Part shown: piece after piece, positions 18,201 to 27,400 of the stretch
Layout of the letters: each line of letters opens with the position of its first letter
Numbering within the stretch: the stretch's first letter is position 1
Source: Halomarinibacterium sp041392205
GTDB taxonomy: Bacteria; Bacteroidota; Bacteroidia; Flavobacteriales; Flavobacteriaceae
NCBI GenBank assembly: GCA_041392205.1
Contig: JAWKMO010000010.1
Coordinates: forward strand, 1-64,000
Length of the DNA stretch: 64,000 bases
Direction of reading: 5' to 3'
Made by a program: the position numbers and the translations under genes
The notes under the pieces: model-generated
The model's database searches: none
What the model saw: only the letters and a program-made list of their open reading frames with translations
Told to the model about the DNA's origin: nothing

Positions 18201-21200
18201 TTATCCCATCGGCTACCACATCGTCACACTTCCGCAATGGCTGTGGCTCCGTAGCCATAGGACGATCTCTTACCTCCAACAGCAACTCTAATACCGAATA
18301 ACAGCCCGTGCTGATTCGCTCTAAACGAACCCATACACTATCATTGTACGGGTCGTCGTTAGTGTATAAGGGACCTATGGGCAATATTTCATTAACCGCA
18401 TCTAACTGTGTCCCATGATAACTTACCTCCAAGTCCGGATCGCCGCCCGTAATGGAGGGATCCGCCAAGGTCAAATCAAACTCCACAAATCCGTCATTGT
18501 CTTCATCACAAACTACCAAAGCTTCCAAAGGATCCATACTGGGCGTAGGATTTGGTAATACCGTAAGGGTCACCGTAACTACCGTCCGACAACCAAAACC
18601 ACTCTCTATCCTTGCAACAACCGTCTCTGGAGTAATCGTATTCTGATACAGCGTCGGATCCACAATAGGATTGTCTGACAACTCGTCCCCGGGAGTCGCA
18701 TACCAACTCACCGTTAAATCCGGATCGCCGCCCGTGAGAACCAAATCCTGCAACGTCAGATCAAAGGTGCTAATCTCATCTGTTGGTGTACTGCCCTGCA
18801 ACTCATCATCACACAAAAATACTTCAAAAGGACCCAAATTCGCAGGCAAAGGATCTACTATCAACTGCAAAGGAACTATATCATAACAACCACTAGCGCC
18901 ATTGGGGTTCGGAGGACTCGTGCTAGCTCCATTTCCCACCACCAAAATATATAATGTCTGAGGGTTCGAGGTATTAAAATAACTCGTAGGGTTGGGTATC
19001 GCCTGAGAAAAATCCGGAGCCGTAAGGGCTACATCCCCCGCAGCAATCGCTTCCAACTCATCCTCATAATAGTACAAATCGAACTCCAAAGGGTCCATCG
19101 TTCCCAATACCTCCGGCTCCACTACCGTTAGATCAAAAGCCGTTATCCCATCGGCTACCACATCGTCACACAATCGCAATGGCTGTGGCTCCGTAGCCAT
19201 AGGACGATCTCTTACTTCCAACAGCAACTCTAATACCGAATAACAACTCGTACTCAAACTCTCCACTCGAGCCCAAACAACATCATTGTAAATATCGTCA
19301 TTAGGATAAGGGTTCGACAAAGGCAATATCCCGTTCTCCGCATCTAACTGTGTCCCATGATAACTTACCACCAAATCCGGATCGCCACCCGTTATATCTA
19401 AATCCGCTAAACTTAAATCAAATTCCCCAAAGCCATTGTTGTCTTCATCACATATAACTAAAGGAAAAGGAGTCGGGTTTATCGTTGGTGGAGAATAAAG
19501 AAATATGGTAAAATTTTGTGTTGTATCAAAACAGCTAGGGTCAATATTATTTTCAAATCGAATAAAAATTTGAACAGATGGAGGGGTAACTGCATAGGGC
19601 GTTGGTAAAGGATTAATACCAGCATCAGCATCGGCTTGTGTTATGTGATAGGTAATTGTATAATCTGATGATGATTGACCATTAAGAACTGAGCTATTAA
19701 ATGTAAAAGGTAAATCAATATCTTCATCTCCTGTTTCGTCTTGATCGCAAAAACTATAATCAGCAACTACACCAGCTATTGCTTGAGAAAAGGTAATTTC
19801 AAAAGTAGTTTCAACAAAACAAGTCCCTGTTAAATCTTCAAGTCGAATAGTAATCATTTCATTGGAACCAACAATAGGATAAGCATTTGCAATAGCAGTT
19901 ATATCAACTCCGGCACCGTTGAAATAAAAAATATTAAAATCGGCGGGGTTTTGTGGTCCTAAGATTATTGGTTCATTTACTGTTAAATCAAAAATTCCTG
20001 GACTAGTACCATCATCACAAATAAATAGATTATTAGGCGGACTATCAATATATGGCTGCAAGTAAAAGTTTATATTTATTTCATCATTAACGATACAAGT
20101 TGGATCCAGAGGGTCAATAACTTCGACACCATATAGAGCCGAATTTGGCGCCGTTACAAGAAAAGTATTTTGTATTGTTGAAGGGGCACCTTGAGACACT
20201 CCATTTATAAACCATTCAAAAGTAACGCCAACAGTTGGTGGTGTTGGACTAGCATCTAAAACTATAGGAGAATTGTCACAAGTATCAATATCGGTTCCTA
20301 AATCTACAGCAAAGGGCGCATTTTGAGTAACAACAACATCATCAGTTAATGTTACTACATCCCCATTACATGTATTTGTCCAAGTAACTCTCGCTGTAAA
20401 GGTTTCGGTTCCTGTTGGGCAAACATTAATAGTTGGAGTGGTCCCAATGACAGTTCCTGTAGCGTCTAACCATTCAAAAACATAAGTTTGCGGCCCTGTT
20501 GGTTCAAAGCTCCAAGCTTCATTATTGGTTGTCCAAGGAGAATCAGATGTATTTCTTCCGGGTGGTACATAAGCTGTTGTACCAGCATCATTTTGAATTC
20601 CAACTACTGCATTTCCTCCATTCCAAGTTGTACAAGTAGGCTTATCCTGAATATAAATTTCAACAACATTCGAAAACTCATAAAAAACAACCATATGTGT
20701 AGCAAGCATAGAGTTACAGGCAGCTGAAAACATAGGAACTTCAAAATATGAAACAACCAAAACTCTATTCGGAAAAGTTCCCAGTACTTCATATCCTATT
20801 TCTTCTGTAGTTGAAACTGAAGGGTCTATATCATGACAAGGAGTAAAGACATTAGCTTCTCCCAAAGTTGGATTCGAATTATTAGGCAAATTTTCTGTAA
20901 AAGACCAACCATTAGTTATATCTGCAGGGTCTACATCAAAACGTATTACTCCATTTGACCCCACTTGGAATTGGGTTTCTAAATCTCCAAAAAAGCAAAA
21001 ATCAAAAGGCAAATTATCAACAACAGACCAACGGTCATCTTGATTTGGGTTTAACTGATTTGCAAGCCCATTAAATGGAAAGGGAGGGTTATAAGTTATT
21101 GAGTTTACATTATATGTAAGTCCAGAAGTATCAAATGTTTCTAAAAAAGTAGCGGTAATATCTGCACAACCCCCTGTTGCACAATCTATTACAACATCAG

Positions 21201-21303
21201 GCCCAGCATCAACAAACAAACTCCCTGGCCCTTGAGAGTAAGAAATGTTTGTAAAAAATAAACAAAGAAAAAGAAACAATAATGTGGGGTATAATTTTTT
21301 CAT
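15274..21303 (-). CDS. Giant repeat-rich surface protein A (reading frame lost before the sorting domain)
   Basis: The open frame encodes 2009 residues, but the natural product would be about 2440 if the downstream indels are errors. A signal peptide (residues 1-23, ending SYSQ) precedes a head of about 580 residues. The head resembles those of other flavobacterial type IX secreted proteins: LPFDFCFFG, QVGSNGVIRFD and NNEAWSFEPTGPQTYVFEW motifs, then an Ig-like segment. From about residue 430 onward are Asp-rich units of 90-130 residues, each with CD..xDG..xFDLT, a YY or YH strand, NPxTxYVR and a CY motif. From about residue 612 the protein is nearly identical to giant protein B. As written it ends in SSDDFRG and lacks the sorting domain, so it could not be attached by the type IX system unless the frame is restored. 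The coding strand has a C8 tract at 16450-16457. Role: probable adhesin or surface polymer, inferred. Confidence 0.8.
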   Translation of the reverse strand: MKKLYPTLLFLFLCLFFTNISYSQGPGSLFVDAGPDVVIDCATGGCADITATFLETFDTSGLTYNVNSITYNPPFPFNGLANQLNPNQDDRWSVVDNLPFDFCFFGDLETQFQVGSNGVIRFDVDPADITNGWSFTENLPNNSNPTLGEANVFTPCHDIDPSVSTTEEIGYEVLGTFPNRVLVVSYFEVPMFSAACNSMLATHMVVFYEFSNVVEIYIQDKPTCTTWNGGNAVVGIQNDAGTTAYVPPGRNTSDSPWTTNNEAWSFEPTGPQTYVFEWLDATGTVIGTTPTINVCPTGTETFTARVTWTNTCNGDVVTLTDDVVVTQNAPFAVDLGTDIDTCDNSPIVLDASPTPPTVGVTFEWFINGVSQGAPSTIQNTFLVTAPNSALYGVEVIDPLDPTCIVNDEININFYLQPYIDSPPNNLFICDDGTSPGIFDLTVNEPIILGPQNPADFNIFYFNGAGVDITAIANAYPIVGSNEMITIRLEDLTGTCFVETTFEITFSQAIAGVVADYSFCDQDETGDEDIDLPFTFNSSVLNGQSSSDYTITYHITQADADAGINPLPTPYAVTPPSVQIFIRFENNIDPSCFDTTQNFTIFLYSPPTINPTPFPLVICDEDNNGFGEFDLSLADLDITGGDPDLVVSYHGTQLDAENGILPLSNPYPNDDIYNDVVWARVESLSTSCYSVLELLLEVRDRPMATEPQPLRLCDDVVADGITAFDLTVVEPEVLGTMDPLEFDLYYYEDELEAIAAGDVALTAPDFSQAIPNPTSYFNTSNPQTLYILVVGNGASTSPPNPNGASGCYDIVPLQLIVDPLPANLGPFEVFLCDDELQGSTPTDEISTFDLTLQDLVLTGGDPDLTVSWYATPGDELSDNPIVDPTLYQNTITPETVVARIESGFGCRTVVTVTLTVLPNPTPSMDPLEALVVCDEDNDGFVEFDLTLADPSITGGDPDLEVSYHGTQLDAVNEILPIGPLYTNDDPYNDSVWVRLERISTGCYSVLELLLEVRDRPMATEPQPLRKCDDVVADGITTFDLTVVELEVLGTMDPLEFDLYYYEDELEAIAAGDVALTAPDFSQAIPNPTSYLNTSNPQTLYILVVGNGNSTLPNNGASGCYDIVPLQLIVDPLPANLGPFEVFLCDDELQGSTPTDEISTFDLTLQDLVLTGGDPDLTVSWYATPGDELSDNPIVDPTLYQNTITPETVVARIESGFGCRTVVTVTLTVLPNPTPNMSPTPITACDNGDTTGDFDNGLSSGFDLTLRDTEILAGDPDVSILYYETLAEAEAGLPGTEIVGLYTNTVPYSQIVYARVFFDVPPAVLPCYTIVALELIVTPLPEAPTLDFIDPMFSCDEDGDGQALFDLTQNDPFVIGGNTDYLAPTYYESLADAEAGINAIASPEAFISGGQTIWVRLESAVTGCARISSFELEVGEFPVLGLGDDLYLCDDLASGSTTDGVSLFDLTQNTDLITQGNVDLTVFYYANIDDQTNNNPILDPGNYPNEGSPQTIYVSVLNGEGCDATTSFVITVESNPSSLEPLPLVGCDDANNNGFYDNFILSSKDTEIINGDVDVLVTYYETMAQAEAGDPSFALADPYSNIVPYDQTVYARVTRVIAPPSPWVNACYTIVPLMLQVRDLPEAPEDLDALDLLGCDEDGDGFYVFNLLDNQSIALGNNTPVEGFTVSYYESLADAELGINAVVTPEAYENTVTPVQPLWVRVANNDTGCGRVSGFEITVVGLPVLGSGPFVMELCDDEIGGSAPDDQVSTFDLTQNDQVITNGDPSYTVFYYLTQSAQDNNEPIVDATSHQNYDEFGNVANPQELYVSVFGDPEGGSCEIRTVLTLRVLPNPVAEVPDPLLMCDGTAGDVDGDGNDDDVDATDGISYFDLTQREDAILDGQVGVTIFYYESFEAAVLGLLGTEILDPSLYQNTVPNEQTVYVRVTREVPPSTLPCYAVVALPLRVVPLPDGSAQVEDLVVCELAFDGIGTFDLTQNDASVLNGQSSDDFRG
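17602..19473 (-). repeat. Internal tandem repeat of three protein units (2 x 936 bp), gene A
   Basis: Bases 17602-18537 repeat as 18538-19473 at high identity; both begin with GGGCGTAGGATTTGGTAATA close to the junction. Each copy encodes three consecutive repeat units (CDED..., CDDVVADG..., CDDELQGS...), so the unit of duplication is a triplet of about 312 residues. Confidence 0.85.
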
Positions 21304-21330
21304 AGCTTTAGGTTATTGGCGGAAAATTAA

Positions 21331-21345
21331 GAAAATTTTATGAAA
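21331..21345. promoter_or_regulatory. 15-base motif shared by the upstream regions of both giant genes
   Basis: GAAAATTTTATGAAA occurs here, 28 bases upstream of giant gene A, and again at 29163-29177, upstream of giant gene B. The heads of the two genes are otherwise unrelated, so the match may mark common regulation, but it is AT-rich and could be chance. Confidence 0.25.
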
Positions 21346-21415
21346 TTGTTATATCTCTTATTGTTAAAGCAAGAAACCTATTTTTATTTATAATTTTCCA
21401 TGACCCATTTCCTAT

Positions 21416-21450
21416 ACAAAAAAGCCTCCAATATGGAGGCTTTTTTTGTA
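21416..21450. terminator. Terminator of giant gene B
   Basis: Same hairpin as at 13921-13955 (AAAAAAGCCTCC / GGAGGCTTTTTT, loop AATAT). It lies just past the stop of giant gene B and before the start region of gene A, so the two giant genes are probably separate transcripts. Confidence 0.8.
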
Positions 21451-21466
21451 TCATAAATAGTTCTTC

Positions 21467-24400
21467 TTATCGCTTCAGGGTAAAATGCCCTGTAAAAGTT
21501 TTATTGGTTCCCTGCTCTTGGTAGTCCACCCTAAACCAGTAATCGCTCGATGGTAACGGAGCTCCGTTATAGGTTCCATCCCACCCTTGTCCCAAGGGGC
21601 TTACCTGCTTGAGTAGCTTCCCATAACGGTCAAAGATATAAATCTTTGCCGTAGGATCGTACTGCGCAATGCCAATTATGTTCCACGTATCGTGGTAACC
21701 GTCCCCATTAGGGGTCATATACTCCGGATAGTCCACTACCCCTACCTCAAAACTTACCGTGCCACATCCATTGGCATCACTTATGGTCACTATATGCGTC
21801 CCAGGGCTCACCCCACTAAATACCTCACTGTCCTGAAACGGACCTCCGTCCAACTGGTACACCCAGTCCCCACTGCCCGAACTAACACTTACCGTAATAA
21901 CATGTTCTTGGGCAAAGGCTCCATTGGTTACCTCTGCTCCATAGACCAACGGAGGCGAAGACGCCACAACCGTAGTGGTCACTTCACTCTGGCAACCAGT
22001 GGCCATTTCCGTTACTAACACACTATAACTGCCCGCACTCAAAGCCAACAGCGAAGGACCCACCTCATTGGGCAATACCTGACCCTCCACAGACCATACA
22101 AAGGTATACAACTGAGGATCTAAGCCCGTATCCAACAACGGGGGCGAGGGATCCCCAAACTCCTCCACTATCGGGTTACCACTCTCATCCACACAGAGCC
22201 TATAGGTCTCATCCAATAGAAACGGAGGCAATTGCTCTACTTTTAATATCACAGGAACCACCGAATAACACGAACGCTGGTCATCGGGGTCTATCTGGTT
22301 GGTCACACGAGCATATATCTGTTGTGGGTTCACTAAGTTTGTATAGAAATCCGAAAGCGCATTAACACCCAACTCCGCATCCTCCTCGCTACCGTGATAG
22401 GTAAGGATAAACTGACCTGGATCCTGCCCCCCCAATATCTCCGACGCCAAAGCCTGTGCCTGAAGATCTCCTTCCGTATTGTTGCCCGTATCCACTAACT
22501 GGAAAATCCCAATACCGTCACTAGGTCCTTCATTGTCACAAATAATATAAGCCGATTCAGGCGCCGTAGCACTAGCCCCTTCCTTGACCACCAAATCAAA
22601 ACTCAAACTTACTTCTTGGGTCACCGGATCTTCTATACTGTACACATAACAACCGGTCTCTCGATTCTCTATACGAACATAAATTGTCTGCGGGTTCACC
22701 GTATTTGAAAAATTACCAACATTAACTATTGGGTTTATATCGTTCTCTGCTTCCAATAGCGTCCTATAGTAACTAACCTCAAAATCATCCGATGACTGCC
22801 CATTGAGAACAGAAGCATCGTTCTGAGTCAAATCAAAGGTCCCTATCCCATCAAAGGCTAACTCGCAAACAACCAAATCTTCTACCTGGGCACTGCCATC
22901 AGGCAATGGAACCACACGAAGCGGTAAGGCAACTACTGCATAACAGGGAAGCGTGCTGGGAGGAACCTCACGGGTAACCCTCACATACACCGTCTGCTCG
23001 TTGGGAACTGTATTCTGATAAAGGCTTGGATCCAAAATCTCCGTCCCCAACAATCCTAGTACCGCAGCCTCAAAACTCTCATAATAAAAAATCGTTACCC
23101 CTACTTGACCATCCAAAATAGCATCCTCGCGCTGCGTCAAATCAAAATAAGAAATCCCATCGGTGGCATCCACATCATCGTCATTGCCATCACCATCCAC
23201 ATCCCCTGCCGTACCGTCGCACATCAACAAAGGATCTGGTACCTCTGCAACGGGGTTGGGAAGCACCCGTAAGGTCAATACCGTGCAGAATCTCGCAACT
23301 GCCGCCCTCGGATCCCCAAAAACACTTACATAAAGCTCCTGTGGGTTCGCTACATTCCCAAATTCATCGTAATTCTGATGGGACGTAGCGTCTACTATAG
23401 GCTCATTATTGTCCTGTGCCGACTGGGTCAGATAATAAAATACCGTATAACTCGGATCTCCATTGGTGATAACCTGATCGTTTTGGGTAAGGTCGAAGGT
23501 CGATACTTGATCATCTGGAGCACTACCTCCTATCTCATCATCGCACAACTCCATTACAAAAGGACCCGATCCCAATACCGGTAAGCCCACTACCGTTATC
23601 TCAAAACCACTCACTCGACCACAGCCCGTATCGTTATTAGCAGCGCACCAAAGCGGCTGAACAGGGGTTACCGTATTCTCATAAGCTTCAGGGGTAACAA
23701 CAGCGTTAATGCCCAACTCGGCATCCGCCAAACTTTCATAATAACTCACCGTAAATCCTTCTACAGGGGTGTTGTTCCCTAAGGCTATCGACTGGTTGTC
23801 CAAAAGATTGAACACATAAAAACCATCGCCGTCCTCATCACAACCCAACAAATCCAAAGCATCCAAATCTTCGGGAGCCTCCGGAAGATCACGCACCTGA
23901 AGCATCAACGGCACAATCGTATAGCACGCATTTACCCAAGGCGAGGGGGGGGCTATAACTCGCGTTACACGAGCATATACCGTCTGGTCATAAGGAACTA
24001 TATTGGAATACGGATCTGCCAAAGCAAAGGAAGGATCTCCCGCCTCGGCCTGCGCCATCGTCTCGTAATAGGTCACTAGCACGTCTACATCGCCATTGAT
24101 AATCTCCGTATCCTTGCTGCTCAATATAAAATTGTCGTAAAAACCATTGTTGTTGGCATCATCACAACCTACCAAGGGCAAAGGCTCTAAAGGAGATGGA
24201 TTAGACTCTACCGTAATGACAAAACTCGTCGTGGCGTCACAACCCTCTCCATTTAAAACCGATACATAAATCGTCTGAGGGGACCCTTCATTGGGATAGT
24301 TCCCCGGATCTAATATCGGATTGTTATTAGTCTGATCGTCTATATTGGCATAGTAGAAAACCGTTAAATCCACATTCCCCTGAGTAATCAAATCGGTATT

Positions 24401-27400
24401 CTGGGTCAAATCAAATAACGACACCCCATCGGTAGTACTCCCACTTGCCAAATCATCGCACAGGTACAAATCATCTCCCAATCCTAAAACAGGAAACTCC
24501 CCTACCTCCAACTCAAAAGAACTTATCCTAGCACAGCCCGTAACCGCACTCTCCAATCGTACCCATATCGTCTGACCCCCACTTATAAAAGCTTCAGGAC
24601 TCGCAATGGCATTTATCCCAGCCTCAGCATCAGCCAAAGACTCGTAATAGGTAGGTGCCAAATAATCGGTGTTCCCTCCTATAACAAAAGGATCGTTCTG
24701 TGTCAAATCAAAAAGGGCCTGCCCGTCGCCATCCTCATCGCACGAAAACATAGGATCAATAAAATCTAACGTAGGAGCCTCCGGTAATGGTGTCACTATA
24801 AGCTCCAACGCCACAATCGTATAACAGGGAAGTACCGCAGGGGGAACATCAAAAAATACACGGGCATACACTATCTGGCTATAGGGAACTGTATTCGTAT
24901 AAAGCCCTACGATCTCTGTCCCTGGCAATCCAGCTTGGGCTTCGGCCAAGGTCTCATAATATAAAATCGATACATCCGGATCCCCTGCAAGAATCTCCGT
25001 ATCTCGAAGGGTCAAATCAAAACCACTCGATAACCCATTGTCAAAATCACCCGTCGTGTCCCCATTGTCACACGCCGTAATAGGAGTCGGTGACATATTG
25101 GGCGTAGGATTTGGCAATACCGTAAGGGTCACCGTAACGACCGTCCGACAACCAAAACCACTCTCTATCCTTGCAACAACCGTCTCTGGAGTAATCGTAT
25201 TCTGATACAGCGTCGGATCCACTATAGGATTGTCTGATAACTCGTCCCCGGGAGTCGCATACCAACTCACCGTTAAATCCGGATCGCCGCCCGTGAGAAC
25301 CAAATCCTGCAACGTCAGGTTAAAGGTGCTAATCTCGTCCGTTGGCGTACTGCCCTGCAACTCATCATCACACAAAAATACTTCAAAAGGACCCAAATTC
25401 GCAGGCAAAGGATCTACTATCAACTGCAAAGGAACTATATCATAACAACCACTAGCACCATTGTTGGGAAGGGTACTGTTTCCGTTACCTACCACCAAAA
25501 TATATAGCGTCTGAGGGTTCGAGGTGTTCAAATAACTCGTAGGGTTGGGGATCGCCTGAGAAAAATCCGGAGCCGTAAGGGCCACATCCCCCGCAGCAAT
25601 CGCTTCCAACTCATCCTCATAATAGTACAAATCGAACTCCAAAGGGTCCATCGTTCCCAATACCTCCGGCTCCACTACCGTTAGATCAAAAGTCGTTATC
25701 CCATCGGCTACCACATCGTCACACGCTCGCAATGGCGCTGGCTCCGTAGCCATAGGACGATCTCTTACCTCCAACAGCAACTCCAATACCGAATAACAGC
25801 CCGTGCTGATACGCTCTAAACGAACCCATACACTATCATTGTACGGGTCGTCGTTAGTGTATAAGGGACCTATGGGCAATATTTCATTAACCGCATCTAA
25901 CTGTGTCCCATGATAACTTACCTCCAAGTCCGGATCGCCGCCCGTAATGGAGGGATCCGCCAAGGTCAAATCAAACTCCACAAAGCCGTCATTGTCTTCA
26001 TCACAAACTACCAAAGCTTCCAAAGGATCCATACTGGGCGTAGGATTTGGTAATACCGTAAGGGTCACCGTAACGACCGTCCGACAACCAAAACCACTCT
26101 CTATCCTTGCAACAACCGTCTCTGGAGTAATCGTATTCTGATACAGCGTCGGATCCACAATAGGATTGTCTGACAACTCGTCCCCGGGAGTCGCATACCA
26201 ACTCACCGTTAAATCCGGATCGCCGCCCGTGAGAACCAAATCCTGCAACGTCAGGTCAAAGGTGCTAATCTCATCTGTTGGCGTACTGCCCTGTAACTCA
26301 TCATCACACAAAAATACTTCAAAAGGACCCAAATTCGCAGGCAAAGGATCTACTATCAACTGCAAAGGAACTATATCATAACAACCACTAGCGCCATTGG
26401 GGTTCGGAGGACTCGTGCTAGCTCCATTTCCTACCACCAAAATATATAGCGTCTGAGGGTTCGAGGTATTAAAATAACTCGTAGGGTTGGGGATCGCTTG
26501 AGAAAAATCCGGAGCCGTAAGGGCCACATCCCCCGCAGCAATCGCCTCCAACTCATCCTCATAATAGTACAAATCGAACTCCAAAGGGTCCATCGTTCCC
26601 AATACCTCCGGCTCCACTACCGTTAGATCAAAAGCCGTTATCCCATCGGCTACCACATCGTCACACAATCGCAATGGCGCTGGCTCCGTAGCCATAGGAC
26701 GATCTCTTACTTCCAAGAACAACTCCAATACCGAATAACAACTCGTACTCAAACTCTCCACTCGCGCCCAAACAACATCATTGTAAATATCGTCATTGGG
26801 ATAAGGGTTCGACAAAGGCAATATCCCGTTCTCAGCATCTAACTGTGTCCCATGATAACTTACCACCAAATCCGGATCGCCACCCGTTATATCTAAATCC
26901 GCTAAACTTAAATCAAATTCCCCAAAGCCATTGTTGTCTTCATCACATATAACTAAAGGAAATGGAGTCGGGTTTGGCAATGGAACTTCATGAACAATAA
27001 TATCTACTGTAGTTGTATTATAACAAGAAAACTCTGGGCTATAAAGTATGTTTTCTAAACGTATATATATTGTTTGGCTGGGAACTGGAACAAAATAGGG
27101 TACGGGTAAAGGGTTAATATCGGCATCGGCATCGGCCTGACTGATATGATAGGTAATATCATAGAAAGTTGCCGTTTCTCCATTCAAAACAGAGATGTTA
27201 AATTGAAATGGTAAATCCACAGGTTCATCTCCGGTTTGATCTTGATCGCAAACTTCGAAAGGAGAAGGCACCACACCTGGCTGTGCCATTGGAAAACGAA
27301 GTTCAAATTGGGTAAGGTCATAACAAAGCCCCATAACTCCTTCAATACGCGCATAAATAGTTTGAGGTGCCGGAGGAATCATAACATAATTGGCTGGATT

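Larger units (their letters stand above)
13891..19480 (-). repeat. Long direct repeat, copy 1 (about 5.6 kb)
   Basis: This block is nearly identical to 21386-26975, at an offset of 7495 bases (7498 between about 15281 and 16150 because of indels). It starts exactly in the last bases of the OmpP1 gene (shared ATTTATAATTTTCCAT). It covers the terminator, the C-terminal sorting domain and fifteen repeat units. It ends at the shared GAGTCGGGTTT, after which the two giant genes become dissimilar. Confidence 0.9.
21386..26975 (-). repeat. Long direct repeat, copy 2 (about 5.6 kb)
   Basis: Second copy of the block at 13891-19480. It lies within and just past giant gene B and keeps an intact frame. 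Differences from copy 1 are mostly scattered substitutions, plus a two-indel pair near 23286/23309 and a three-base deletion near 23640. Confidence 0.9.
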
